Assembly: GCA_016490735.1 (NCBI GenBank)
Contig: JAEMWC010000445.1
Coordinates: 341,001 to 405,000 of the forward strand
Direction of reading: 5' to 3'
Source: Pachyseris speciosa
Taxonomy: Eukaryota > Cnidaria > Anthozoa > Scleractinia > Pachyseridae
Length of the DNA stretch: 64,000 nucleotides
Shown piece after piece: positions 31,448 through 42,978 of this stretch. Below the pieces are notes generated by a model. That model did not search any database and was not told the DNA's origin. It saw only the letters and a program-made list of their open reading frames with translations. The position numbers were made by a program, and so were the translations under genes. Each line of letters starts with the position of its first letter. The stretch's first letter is position 1.

Positions 31448-31767
31448 TTAACTGAGGAATAACCAATACATAACAGAGCCTCGTTTTCAAAACCAATTTA
31501 CGATTGACTCTGCAGAAGGCGACCACCATTTGGATCAATAGCCCAATTTACTGTTGTGTGTTCAGTGACCTGGCCTTTGCGTGGACTCGAGGCTGGCGGT
31601 GACCTTGTTTTTATACTACAAACCTCTCTGTCTTTCTCATGCAAATGTGACTAGTTAGCATAAGAACAACAAGATTTACACGAGAAAAGCAGCGAGGTCT
31701 GTATCAAAACAAGGTCACCGCCAGCCTCGTTTCCATCGATAGACCAGGTCACTGAGTATGCAACTGT

Positions 31768-31768
31768 A

Positions 31769-31815
<47 letters not shown>
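31768..31815. repeat. (AAT)n microsatellite, LINE tail
   Basis: About 16 AAT units that form the 3' tail of the minus-strand LINE fragment next to it. Confidence 0.9.
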
Positions 31816-31817
<2 letters not shown>

Positions 31818-32290
31818 CATTATTTGTATAGCGCTTTATACAAAAGTTCTAAAGCGCTTCACAATAAAAGAAGAAAATAGAATTATAAAACTTACATTAC
31901 CTCATGAATAAAATAACGTTTAAAAAGATAAGTTTTTAAAGATGATTTAAAAGTGCTGAGACTGGAGCTACGCCAAATATAGCTAGAAAGGCAGTTCCAT
32001 AATTTGGGGGCACATACAGAAAATGCTCGGTCTCCATAAGTTTTCAGATTAGATTTAGGAACTTGAAGCAGAAATTTAGATGAGGACCGTAATAACCTAT
32101 TTGGGGTGCATAAGTGCAGAAGGTTACTAATGTAACAAGGAGCTAAGTTATTAAGAGCCTTAAAGGTTATTAAAAGTAATTTAAAAGTAATGCGATTTTC
32201 AACGGGCAGCCAATGAAGCTCCCTGAGTAATGGCGTGATATGGTCAAACTTGCTACCACCTAAAATTAAGCGAGCTGCGCAATTGGACTA
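31816..32290 (-). mobile_element. LINE 3' end (CR1/L2-like)
   Basis: 5'-truncated minus-strand element: RT tail ORF, 3' UTR with 'gaagcgctttagaac' and 'aaagcgctatac', then (ATT)n. Confidence 0.75.
31892..32260 (-). pseudogene. LINE reverse transcriptase C-terminal fragment
   Basis: Open frame from GGSKFDHITPLLRELHWLPV through FKALNNLAPCYISNLL and YGDRAFSVCAPKLWN to ..YFIHEVM and a TAA at 31892-31894. The LHWLPV..KAL..LAP.Y pattern is diagnostic of the C-terminal RT tail of metazoan non-LTR elements. The catalytic part is absent. Confidence 0.75.
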
Positions 32291-32480
32291 TCAGATAGGT
32301 CACTTATTGGAGACGGTCGCTTATGAGATTTATGATAAGCGTAGGAAATTCTCCACCAAACCACGCCCTATGGCTCTAAAAGCATAGTATGAGTCTCCCT
32401 GATAAAGCTGTACAAGAGTATAGTCTTCAGAAACTGCCATGAGTCAACTGTATGTGACTTTTTTTTAAACATTTTATCGC
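32291..32480 (+). repeat. Direct repeat flanking the BTB-Kelch gene, left
   Basis: 'tatgagattta..gtaggaaattctccaccaaaccacgcc' to 'tagtcttcagaaactgccatgagtcaactgtatg' matches a diverged copy at about 35615-35812 in the same orientation, 1.2 kb upstream and 0.2 kb downstream of the gene. Confidence 0.65.
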
Positions 32481-32645
32481 TTAGTTCAGATCGAAACATA
32501 TGAATCAGTTTAGCGGCCACTTCGCTGAACCATGCAAATTTTCTTCTACTGAAAATTGGGACCCAGTGGTTTCAAATGAGTTCAATTCACGGAAAACATT
32601 TGGTCAATCAAGTATCCTTTTAGTCTTCCGGCCTGAGCACCGAAG

Positions 32646-32658
32646 CATTGTGAAAGCA
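32646..32658 (+). repeat. Target-site duplication, left of ribozyme array 2
   Basis: CATTGTGAAAGCA, repeated perfectly at 33124-33136. Confidence 0.85.
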
Positions 32659-32782
32659 AGGATACTTCACAAATTAATGTGATCAAGTAAGCTGAAGCCA
32701 CTCAAAGGGCACTAAGGCCACAAGGTAGCGGGCATTATCCCTTAAATCTACCAAAGCAAAGATTGAGCCCGAGCATTAGCAG

Positions 32783-32826
32783 CCATGGACAACAGTTTCG
32801 GCCTTGTTAGGCCTCACCAGCATTGC
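32783..32826 (-). ncRNA. Hammerhead motif, degraded (array 2 unit 1)
   Basis: Minus strand keeps GGCC..GGCC, GAAA and GTC-CATGGC, but the core reads CTGGTGA in place of CTGATGA and stem III (ACTGTTGT) no longer pairs. Probably inactive. Confidence 0.65.
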
Positions 32827-33033
32827 ATAGCTAATGCTCAGGCTCAAGTACCCACATATCAATAAAACAAGCAATGAAAACGTAAAGCTTGTGATATGTG
32901 GCTGGAGTGACAAGGATACTTCACAAATTAATGTGATCAAGTAAGCTGAAGCCACTCAAAGGGCACTAAGGCCACAAGGTAGCGGGCATTATCCCTTAAA
33001 TCTACCAAAGCAAAGATTGAGCCCAAGCATTAG

Positions 33034-33065
33034 CAGCCATGTGTTAGGCCTCATCAGCATGGCAT
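33034..33065 (-). ncRNA. Hammerhead motif remnant (array 2 unit 2)
   Basis: Keeps GCCATG-CTGATGA-GGCCTAA and the other stem I strand CATGGC, but a ~20-bp deletion removed GAAA, stem III and the cleavage triplet. Inactive. Confidence 0.65.
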
Positions 33066-33136
33066 AGCTAATGCTCAGGCTCAAGTACCCACATATCAAT
33101 AAAACAAGCAATGAAAACGTTTTCATTGTGAAAGCA

Positions 33137-33543
33137 GACTGTCAATAGTCAGTGATACGACTCCACTTCAGAGAGGTTTATTGGTTTCATGTACCAAAGA
33201 ACTCCGTTCAACCAACAAAAATATGACGATGGGTGAAGAATTTCAAGGCACATCGAGCTGGAAAACGGCAAAAACCACGTGAACTACACTATGAACTGAG
33301 TCCCTTCTGTGGTACTGTCATGAGCAGTTAATGATGTTCATTGCTTTGTACTGTTGTTCTTTGACTGATCTCTTACCATTGCATTGTCACGTCATTCCGA
33401 TTCTGTGTCGCTGGTCAAAAGTATCGCAGCTCCTGACTATTGTCACGCAAGGTTACCCGTAATCAACGTAACTGTACCCAGACAGACACAGCACGCGTGG
33501 TCAAAACAGGTACAATTAGCCTTTAAATCTAAACCTTATTTCA
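33137..33543 (+). other. Upstream region of the BTB-Kelch gene
   Basis: No TATA box or other signal identified with confidence. A 'gtcacgtcattccg' CRE-like site lies at about 33387-33400. An ORF at 33384-33740 overlaps the gene out of frame and is not called. Confidence 0.4.
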
Positions 33544-35405
33544 ATGGAAGACCCATCTCAAACATGTCGCGAGATTCCGAGTATGATGCATGTCTTTATT
33601 ACAGTAGAAACAGCCGATCATCCTTTCGACATTACTTTGGTGGTCGACGATGGAAAGGAATTGAAAGCTCACAGAGGTGTCCTTTCAGAGGCGTGTCCTT
33701 ACTTCGAGAAGCTGCTCAACAACGACATGAAGGAGTCTAATGAAGGCGTAATTCGATTAGAAATGGTATCTGAACCTGTTATGAGAGATATGTTGGAGTT
33801 TATTTACACTGGTAGCGTGCAGATATCGACTCAGAATGCCCAAGAGTTGATCACCATGGCGGACTATTTGGTTCTTCCGAATATGAAAACTGTTGCTGGG
33901 AACGTTTTGTCAGAGAATTTAACTGCCTCCAATTCTTTTTCAACTTACTACTTTGCGGAAAAATATCAGTGCGAAAAGCTCCTTTCCAAATCCAAAAACT
34001 GTATTCTTTCAGATTTCATCGGCGTGGTGAAAACAGATGGGTTTTTGAATCTGTCGTGCAAGGAAGTTAAAAAGTGGCTATCAAATGACGGTATTAATGT
34101 TGACGCCGAGGAAGATGTTTTCAAGATCATTTTAACGTGGATTAATCACCGAAAAAGCAAGAGGGAGCAGTATTTTGCCGAATTGTTTCAGGAAGTTCGT
34201 CTCGTCTATGTATCGCGTGACTTTCTGTTGAGTGATAACGTGACAAGTACTCTTGTGAACGATAACGAGGGCTGTATGAATCATGTGAAGAACGCTCTGA
34301 AACTTATTGACGGTGACAGCTATCACCGTCGCAGTGTTAATCCCAGGAAGACCCTTGAGATCCCTGTTATAGTAATTGGTTGCATAAGGGGTCGGCCAAA
34401 TGCAAGGCAAGACGAAATCCTATGTTATCATCCTTGCACGGATTCATGGTCTTGGTTTCGTGGCTCCATGATGAATTACACTTATGGTACTAGAAATGCT
34501 GTCTCTTGCCACGGTAAATTATATTTCATATCTCAACAAGGAAACAACATGTTAAGCTATGATTCTTTTCCCAGTTATTGGGCGTCACTTCCAAATGAAG
34601 ATCAAAGGAAATTTGTTAGTGTATTTGTCAGAAATGAAAATGAAATCTATGCCTTGTTGTGTGACTATGGCAGATCTTGCCCTGGCTGTGTTTCTTTGCG
34701 CTCAAGTGGCATCTACTCACCTTGTATGAAAAGACATCTCTCCTACATTGTTAAATACACCCCAGAATTAAACTCGTGGGAAGATATATCGTCACATGAT
34801 ATGGGATTAAGGTTTGGAATTTGTGTTGTTGCAAAAAACAATTTTGTTTATTTTCTTGGTGGTACAATTAAACATGACATTGGGCACTACGAGACACTGA
34901 CAGATGCTGACAGGTATGACCTCAGTACAAACACATGGGACAAAATTGCTGATCTTCTAGAACCAAGAAGGGATGCTTGTGGTGCTGCTACACATGGAAA
35001 ATTGTCATTGTCGGTGGAGGCAAGGATTGTTCAATATCCTGTGAAGTCTACCATGAAACAACAAATGAATGGCATTTTATAGCAAGGCCAAAGATGACAA
35101 CATACTCTAATTGTGTGTGGGCTGATGGCAAGTTGTATTTAGTGAAAGATTTTATTTCCAGTGAAGGGAACCCCCAGCGACAAGACAGAGTAATTGAATG
35201 CTATGATCCTAGCAAGAATGAATGGGATGAGAAAGCCCCAGTACCTTCAGAATGCAATGGCACAGTGCTGAGTTTAAACTATAACAACATTACTTTTGCT
35301 TGTTCAATGAGAGCCTTTAAAGGATCAAAATTCCTTCAACAAGCTTTGTATCCTGAAGGCATTTCTGTTGTTGGCAGACTGAAACACAAATGTGCCATCA
35401 TGTAG
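33544..35405 (+). CDS. BTB-BACK-Kelch protein (KLHL-like), intronless, one frameshift
   Basis: Kelch-like protein of about 620 residues. BTB/POZ about residues 20-120 (FDITLVVDDGKELKAHRGVL..LEFIYTGSV), BACK about 130-235 (ASNSFSTYYFAEKY..ILTWINHRKSKR), then Kelch repeats from about 270 (YTPELNSWEDIS, DRYDLSTNTWDKIA, and after the shift ECYDPSKNEWDEKAPVP). Proteins of this build are usually CUL3 ubiquitin-ligase substrate adaptors. The start could also be a later Met near 33586. One base is missing in the A run at 34998-35001: the frame stops at 35082, while the correct continuation (KIVIVGGGKD) runs to TAG at 35403-35405. The single-exon structure suggests retrotransposition or an ancestrally intronless paralogue. 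A homopolymer base-call error would explain the break as well as real decay. Confidence 0.87.
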
Positions 35406-36030
35406 GCTCTGTTAGTTTTCCTTAAAAATTTCTGTTACTTTTAGCATAAAAGTGGATTTTTTTGTGGCTTTTTTGTTTTATTTTGTTGTGTTATCAAAAC
35501 GGTATTTCAGTATAGGGTGTCATTTCACAATGCTTGTGTGCTTGTCTTAGAATTCTCTTAAATATAAAGAAACTTAACTGATAAACCTACTCACCAATGA
35601 TTGATCACACAACAAGAACCTGATAAGTCATTTATGGGAGTTTATGAGATTAGTATAGGAAAATCACCACCAAAACCAAGCCCCATCAGTCTCTGAAAAT
35701 ATAGCAGCAGGTATGAGCAGAAGCGAATCGTCCCAATATAACATGCCTTATATAGCTGTACAACACAGTAATAGTCTTCAAAAACTGCCATGAGTGAACT
35801 GTATATGTCTTTGGACAAAGATTACGCGATTTCCTAAAAACTCATTCCTTTCGGGATGGTAGGGGGAACAGGGGGTAAAAATCTTCCACTTTCCATAGTT
35901 TTATCTCTAGTGCTCCCACACTTTTTTGTGTTTCTCCCATCCCTGATAAATTATTTCCCTCCTGCATCCCACCCTACCCTCTCCTGCCTCCTGCCCTCCC
36001 CCCATCCTCCCAGGCCCACACTCCCTGTCC
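35406..36030 (+). other. 3' flank of the BTB-Kelch gene
   Basis: T-rich 3' UTR-like sequence, then the right copy of the flanking direct repeat (about 35615-35812) and a C/T-rich stretch at about 35925-36030. No further gene. Confidence 0.5.
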
Positions 36031-36650
36031 CACTCCACATCCCTCTTTTCAAACCGGAACACGTGACAGTTCTTTCTGTTATTACCATCCTTTTTAAATG
36101 TTTTCAATCAAATCAAATAAAATTATTTAACCTCGATAGCATGGGGAGTGGCTGCCCAATCTCCTGAGCCAGGTGCACATGTATTAAATGTCTGAACATT
36201 CCAGATTGAATTGGAATCTAAAAGTGTTGGTTTTTGAGGAGAGAGGAAAACCGGAGTACCCGGAGAAAAACCTCACAGAGCAGAGAAGAGGACCAACAAC
36301 AAACTCAACCCGCATATGACGTCAAGTCTGGGAATCGTACCGGGCACATTGGTATTTTTCCATCTTGTGTGTCAAGAAGGCCAATGCTATCTATGTGTAA
36401 GTGTTGAAGATTAAGAAAGTAGAAGTAACGAAACACTGGATACAGTTCTGAAACTGTCTGAAAGTTCTGTTTTGACATTTGAAATTTACGATGCTGATGA
36501 AACTTAATGGGGGTAAAATTGAAATTACAGCAACATGAAAAGAACTACAAATAGATCCAAGCACTGCAAAACTGACATAATGATATGCACATTTGCCAAA
36601 ATAAATGTAGATAAAATAAAAATCCTGTGATACCATATTCTTAGGTTTTT
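36031..36650. repeat. Diverged third copy of the 21748-22120 segment, split by a SINE
   Basis: 'catccctcttttcaaa..gaac.cgtga' and 'tttttccatcttgtgtgtcaag' to 'aaataaatgtagataaaat' match both duplication copies (21748-22120 and 53790-54140). A tRNA-SINE of the family at 174-318 is inserted at 36225-36352. Confidence 0.7.
36225..36352 (-). repeat. tRNA-derived SINE
   Basis: 'tgttggtttttgaggagag' to 'gtctgggaatcgtaccgggcacattggt'; B-box-like GGTACGATTCCC on the minus strand. The A-box end is missing. Confidence 0.6.
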
Positions 36651-37478
36651 GATATAAAAAAAGGAACCCATTTTTGTGTGGGATACCTGTGGTATCTGAC
36701 ACTAATGTCATCGGGTTGTAAGGCCGTTAATGCTAATGAGTTGCAAAGTTTTTCAATGCATTTTTTGATACGCACAGTTGCTGAAATTAGTTTCCAAGAG
36801 AAAGTCTTGGGGCAAACACCTTTGAGAGTAAATAAATTATAAACCAAAGGTTGCTGTCTCAAAATTTGTTCTGTTGCTTATTTTAAGTAGTTCTCAGGTC
36901 TTGGATTAAGAAAATTACAGAAACATAAATCTGATTGCCTCTCAATCAGTTTATACAAACCTTTGTATCTTCCGCCCTTCGTCAACAATCGAACCATCAT
37001 CCGTTTGAAACCGTGAAATACACTCGAATCAGGACAGAATAGCTGAGGAAGAGGTAAAATCCAAACAAAGTCTCTAGTAACTTTTTTGTCGACAACTACT
37101 GTTGAATCAGGAGGCCACTCGCTCTGTTAGCTTGATTCATGATCCCTACTTACCATTCCTCAAGATCGTTTTGGGGAGATGGGTTTGGTGGGGGGGGGGG
37201 GGGGGGGGGGGGGGCGAAGAGCGGACGGAGAGATAGCCTCAACTTCATTCCCGTCCTCAGCTCCCTTCAATTCTCTTCGCTCTTCCAGCTTGATCCGTTG
37301 ACTCGATTGTTAGCCGGTAGAAACAGGCTTTCTTTCTGTTAATTGGAAGCCATTTTAAGTCTCTATCAAGGTATTATGGGCCGCATGATAGCTGACCAGC
37401 GAAAATTTTATGTTCTTAACCCGAGAAGTGGAACTACGAAGAATTATACCTTACTGTTAATTGCATCAACTTTTCCGT
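36651..37478. other. Unannotated spacer left of copy B
   Basis: Contains a 25-G run at 37190-37214. No gene recognised. A few short motifs ('gccgttaatgctaatgagttgcaaag') echo the duplicated block near 16740. Confidence 0.45.
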
Positions 37479-37651
37479 TCAATGGACCGAGACGAAACTG
37501 AATTAAATAGTCTATTGTTGTTATCGCTCATAAAAGGTAAAAGGTAGGTAAAGAAAAGGTAAAGAAATCGAAAAAACCTTTATTTAAAGAAACTTTATTT
37601 ATACACGGTTAAGATTTAAAGCTGCAAGCTTGTGGGGCCGTGTGGGAGAAA

Positions 37652-37796
37652 TGTTGGTTTTTGAGGAGAGGGGAAAACCTGAGTACCCGGAGAAAAACCT
37701 CTCGGAGCATAGTAGAGAACCAACAAACTCAGTCCACTTATGACGCCGATTGGTGGAAGGCGTGCGCTCCCACCACTACGCCAACCCTGCTCCGTG
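37652..37796 (-). repeat. tRNA-derived SINE, copy-B counterpart of 174-318
   Basis: Same internal deletion as the copy-A element, so the insertion and its decay predate the duplication. Confidence 0.6.
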
Positions 37797-37885
37797 CCGC
37801 TACGTTTTCTTCGAACAAAACTCACTAAAACTGGACCCTAGAAAGCGCAGATAAACATACGACCAATGTTGTCTAAACATGTATA

Positions 37886-38289
37886 CCGTAAAAGCTCTAT
37901 TAAGCCCCCCGTTTGGAAGCCCGTTTTTGAAATAAGCCCCCCATCTCTAACAAGCCCCCCCCCCCCCCCTCTTAGAACACGAAGAGATTTTGTAATTAGT
38001 CCTTCCTATTCCCCTTACTAAATTCACTTCATGCGGCCCAGTTGGCTTGTTTTTAAACAAATATACACTCAAATACATAATACTGTTTGCTGCTCTTTAT
38101 TAAATGATAAAGTTTCACTACAGTGGTTTGAGCTTTGTACAAAAACTATTTGAAAATGAAAACGGCGTTTTTAAGATTTGAAATAAGCCCCTCACTATTA
38201 AGCCCCCTCTCTAATAAGCCCTCGTTAATGAGGCCTGAAATTAAATAAGCCCTCCCCCTCCGGGGGGGGGCTTAATAGAGCTTTTACGG
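37886..38289. mobile_element. MITE with CCGTAAAAGC termini
   Basis: Counterpart of 409-795. Both inverted ends are intact, flanked by TA. Confidence 0.75.
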
Positions 38290-40071
38290 TAAGATATATA
38301 TCCGCCTGTGGACTGCCAAGGTTAGCGAAATAATAATATGTACATTTGTGAGGACTCTTACGTCACAATCAAAAGTGCTTATTGCTTCTGAAATGTAATT
38401 ATGCATATATCGACACTCTACAAGACGTTTCGGTGGTTCCTGTAGTCACTGGACAACTTCATCCCCTTTCGAGGTACTGTGTGATTTACAGCTTATGTTG
38501 TATCTATTCAAAAATGCTTTCTAGTGAATAAGAAACGACCTGCTTATAGTAACCCCAGTCGGGTTTAACCATGGAGGAGGGAACTCTTTAGACTGATATC
38601 CAACAACTGGAATTCTCTGTAGTTCGGCGCTGATTTCTCGTAAAGGCAACCGAAACTACACTCAGAATTAGAGCCATGCATAAAAAAAGAGGTTTCCAAA
38701 CAAGGATCGGGGTCCTATTTAAATACCTATGAAATAATACCTGTATCGATCGTGCTTTGAGAACGGAAGTGCATACGAAGCACGTCCTCAAATCTGACTG
38801 CAAAGTACCGTTGGTTTGAGGAATATGGTGTGTTTCGAGTTTTATGTGGCTGCAACAATGATCGTGCTCATGTGACTATTTTAACAGGAGTCACTTGTAC
38901 TTTTAATGACACCCGAGATTTAACCTTAGGTTTATACAGTTTGTCTAAGTGCGTTCAAAAAAGTTTGCTTCTTTGCAGTTGCATTGTTTGGCTCGACTAC
39001 GTGTGCGCTGCATTCGCAACATTTCCGCCTTAATACCGTGGACAGTTATAACGTGTTTCTGAAGCCGTTACAAGTAGGGAGGTCTCTGGGAGTAATTCAT
39101 ATTTGTCTTCATTCCATCTGAGTGAATTTCGTCAGTTTGTGACGCTTATATCAGTCCTAGTTTTAAGATGTTTGGAGATCATTCAAGCCGTTCACTTTGA
39201 GTTACAATTTACAGCACAGCATAAGCTCAATATCGACGCAGCTCCGACTGAACAAAGGTCTCATTGTTAGTAGTTTGGCTCATGTGATGTCTTCTTCCTT
39301 TACGTCTTCGGGTAAATCTACGGCTAGCATGAGATTTCCTTCTGTACATCCGATTGATTTCAGCTCTGTGAAGGCGTAACTCTGAAAACTCAAATCGTTG
39401 CCCAGTGTATAGGTATTATTTTTGTAATATTTTGCTTGTCGACAAGGAACAATTATATTGCCATGTTTCAATTGCTTGCCTCAGGGCTTTTAAATGCTTG
39501 AATGGTTGAATTAATCAGAAAGACGGCTCTGTCTCTTAGATTTAGGGAAAGTGTCATGCCACTTGCTTTTGTACATAGAAAATACCTACAAAATGATTGA
39601 TCCCGGGGGGACTCTCGGGGATGCTCGTTCGAAATTTTAAATTAAACCCCTAAAGGAGACCCATGTGGGCGTGACGCAAGAAACCATATTAAAACACAGA
39701 CAAATAAATAACGTTATAGAAAACTTTGATTATATGAATCTAGTAAATAAAAGGAATTTAAAATATACATATTAATAAAATTCGCTTGCAGCTCCCATAC
39801 CCCTAAGCGAGACGACGAGCACCCCACCCTTTCATATGCGAGTCCCCCCCCCCCCCCCCCCCGTGATTGATCTCGTATGCATGCAGTTTTCCATTTTCAT
39901 TTTTTATGTTGGCGTCATTTGACCAGAACAGGACGAACACCACGAGTCATCACCAGATTCCTCAAGGGTTTGCTTTCCTTATGGTAATTAGACTTATTCC
40001 CATTTCCCCCCGTCTATGATTCTGAAAATTTAAATAAATAAACAGTCAAAGGCAGGGCTCCTATGAACCTA
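38290..40071. other. Noncoding duplicated sequence, copy B
   Basis: Counterpart of 797-2676. Contains a C run (about 39845-39862) and the same GAAACGTC relic (minus strand, about 38424). No gene. Confidence 0.55.
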
Positions 40072-40513
40072 CTGTAAACGCTCTATTAAGCCCCTCGTTT
40101 GGAATTTGGTTTTTGGAATAATCCCCGCCCCCTCTCTTTCTCTCTAATAAGCCCCCCTCCCCCTCTCTTTCTCTCTAAGAAGCCCCCCTCCCCCTTTTGG
40201 GACATGAAATTTTTTAATTAGTCCTCCATATTTCCTTTTGCGTATTCACCTTAATGTGGCCCAATTGGTTTGTTTTTAAGCAAATATACACTCAAACACG
40301 TAATACTGTTGGCTGCTCTTTATTAGATAATAAAATTTCGCTGTAGCTGTTTGGGTTTTGTACCAAACCTGTTGTAAAACGAACACAGGGTGTTTAAGAT
40401 TTGAAATGAGCCCCCCCCCCCACCTTCTCTATTAAGCTCCCCTCTCTAATAAGCCCCCGTTAATGAGACCTGAAATTAAATAAGTCCCCGGGGCCTTAAT
40501 AGAGCTTTTACGG
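40072..40513. mobile_element. MITE of the CCGTAAAAGC family
   Basis: Counterpart of 2677-3053 with its left end preserved. The 'ctctctttctctctaa(t/g)aagcccccctcccc' block is duplicated inside. Confidence 0.65.
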
Positions 40514-41041
40514 TACTTGTGAATTGCATTAGCTGAATAGTATTAGTCATCCTGGCAAAAGTTAGGCTAAAATATTAGAAAAGTGAAAGTAATAAGCAAA
40601 GGACTGCCAACGATAACGCTGTACAACGCAGGATTTACAAGAGATCTAATCCGCCCATAAAAAAATCGGAATATACATGTAGCAAAGAGCTATGATGAGA
40701 AAACTCTTCAACTGCAATATTTTTTAATTAGTTTGCAATATTAGTCGTCTGCGGAAAAGAGATCAGCCGTTTAAAAACGTAACATGAAAGAAATGCCAGT
40801 ATTGAGCTCAAAATTTACCTATGTTTAAGCTCTGATTTGCCACCTGAAATTTGATTCTGTACTTGGTAAAAGCCCGAGAAGTTAAAACTATACATAACGT
40901 ATAAAAAAGTAAATAATAATAACTTTATTTAAGTCTCAAATCTTTGTAGTTGAACACTGAGTTGCTCTACTAATAGGGGAATAATAAATCAAATCAAATT
41001 CAAGTAGAAACTAAATCAAGTAGAAATCAAATCAAATCAAA
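40514..41041. other. Noncoding stretch upstream of gene B
   Basis: Counterpart of 3054-3484 with about 100 extra bases at 40580-40680. No signal identified apart from the SINE tail (AAATC)n near 41010-41040. Confidence 0.4.
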
Positions 41042-41203
41042 TGTTGGTTTTTGGGAGAGGGTAAAACCGGGGTACCCGGAGAAAAACCTCTCGGAGCAAA
41101 GTAGAGAAGCAACAAACTCAGCCCACTTATGACGCCGAGTTCAGGAATCTAACCTGGGACACATTGGTGGAAAGCTCACCACTGCGCCAACCCTCCTCCC
41201 CCA
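41042..41203 (-). repeat. tRNA-derived SINE, copy-B counterpart of 3434-3646
   Basis: Same family and position relative to the gene; 'gttcaggaatctaacctgggacac' corresponds to the decayed B-box region. Confidence 0.6.
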
Positions 41204-41337
41204 AATTCGTTATAGAATCGCTTTTGTTTGTTTTTTCATTCCCCTTACATGTATAAACAAGTGATCTTCCACAACTTACACCAATTGTTTTTTCGCAGAT
41301 ATTTCAAGGCAACTCCCTGGTTCTGTGAGCAACAAAA

Positions 41338-42307
41338 ATGGCCTTGATGCATTATCGAGACGAGGAGTTAAATTATTTCAAATTCTCCAGCCTTGTTTTG
41401 AATGAATTCCCCAAAGCCCTACGGCAGACCTTCAGAACCATGTGGGATAACGTCATCGGTGGTCGCCCTGGTTTCCAGCTCTGGGATGATTCCCCCACTG
41501 TAAGAAATATGTTCGTCTCTTTGGAGGGCGGTAAGACCAAAGTTCCTACGCACAAGTCGTATGTCGAGTGGGATTGCACCGCCTTGTTCCAGGCCACCAT
41601 CTATGCGCAAACCTTCTGCAGCCCACACACACACTCAACACTCAGCTATCTGTACGTTAAGCCCCGTCATGTATCTCATGGATGTTTCCATAGTACTGTT
41701 GTAAGCCCAGGTGGTAACAACGCGGAAACGTCAGCACTTGCGATCGATCAGCTTCGCCTTCTGAGAAACTCCATTTGCCACTCGAGTAGTTCAGAGCTGG
41801 AGAAGAAAACGTTTGATCAGTACATACAGTATGCTAAAGATGCCTTCAAAGCTCTTGGACTCAAGACAGATGTGATTGATGCAGTTGGAGGTTTGACCGA
41901 ATCGGACTTTCCTACAGGCAAAGTACGGGACTTGGAGCAAGGGATGAGAGAGGAGGCTCGGAGGTACATCGAGGTTCTTGAGGACATCAGTGAACTTAAG
42001 TCACTCTTAGCTGCTTTAAAGGAGGATACAGCCAACAAAGATAACATCACCATTTTGGAACAAAAGATCCATGACTTAATTAAGTCTCAAGAAGAAAGTG
42101 CCAAGACCCTCAAGTCAGAAGTTGACGCGATCAGACGCAAAGTGGAGGATATTCTGGAAGGTATGAGCTCAGACATCCATGAATTTAGCCAGAAAATCCT
42201 CACGCTAGAAGACAACACTGCTATCAAAGAGGAAATTGTCATCTTGCAGGAAAAGATTGATGACATAAAAAGTCAAGGCAGGGATGATACTCAGCCGAAA
42301 TTCTCAG
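41338..42307 (+). CDS. NLR-like gene B, exon 1: DZIP3-type HEPN domain plus coiled coil
   Basis: 323 codons plus one base, ending at the same donor (TTCTCAG|GTAAAT). The HEPN R-x4-H motif is kept (RNSICH). Differences from gene A are few (for example R4M, S116C) plus a three-codon deletion and clustered changes in the coiled coil (about residues 225-280). Reading frame fully open. Intron 42308-42978, phase 1. Confidence 0.87.
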
Positions 42308-42905
42308 GTAAATACTTACCTTCAGGAGCCGAGCTTAAGTGCACACACACAAAAAGAGCGGTTATCGCTTTAGAAAACTAAAAACGACTGCTTACTTTGC
42401 ATAATAAGAGTAAAATCCGAATCGTCCTTTGCATTCAGTCGCTAGCTTCTCGAAATGCTTTACGTCCACATGAGTCGATGGAAATGTCTTGGTATTTCGA
42501 GCACCACACTGTCTTTAAAGAGAGCGGTTATCGCTTAAGACGACTTTAAAACGACTGCCTACCTAGTAAAAAAAAAGTAAAGTTGCCGTCCACAAAAAAC
42601 CTTTCGTATATGTATTTTTATAATGCAACGGGTTGCTTGCGTGGTATTTTTATCTGTTATGTATACTGGCTTGTCTTGTCAATTTAAAATATCCACGTCA
42701 ACGGACATAGTGAGCTGCGGGCTCTAAATACCAGTTTCAGTAACTTTTGTTTTGAAGTAATTAAATGTAGTGATCGACAATCAAAACAGAAGGAACTTTC
42801 TGTCTCAGGACTATCGGTCTTACAGTTACCCTGATTTCTGCGTGTCTAGTCGATAGTTCCTCGACAGAATTACCGTATCCCATTGTTGATATAGCGAATA
42901 GTACA

Positions 42906-42942
<37 letters not shown>

Positions 42943-42978
42943 AAGATGAAATGCTAATTAATCTTCTCTTCTTGAAAG
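42308..42978 (+). other. Intron 1 of NLR-like gene B
   Basis: GT-AG, phase 1, 671 bp, close to gene A's 665. Contains an (AAC)n tract at about 42907-42940, longer than in gene A. Confidence 0.8.

Larger units (their letters stand above)
32659..33123 (-). mobile_element. Retrozyme-like array 2, two degraded units
   Basis: Two head-to-tail units of the same ~254-bp family as 14038-14794, in minus orientation and bounded by a 13-bp duplication. The second unit lacks the stretch after AAAACG. Both hammerhead motifs are damaged. Confidence 0.82.

Noticed and set aside
31095..31538. 147-codon minus-strand ORF
   Set aside because: It runs out of the right end of a piggyBac-like MITE and its composition looks like translated noncoding sequence; no family resemblance.
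33384..33740. 118-codon ORF upstream of and overlapping the BTB-Kelch start
   Set aside because: It overlaps the BTB domain in another frame and ends inside it; a shadow frame.
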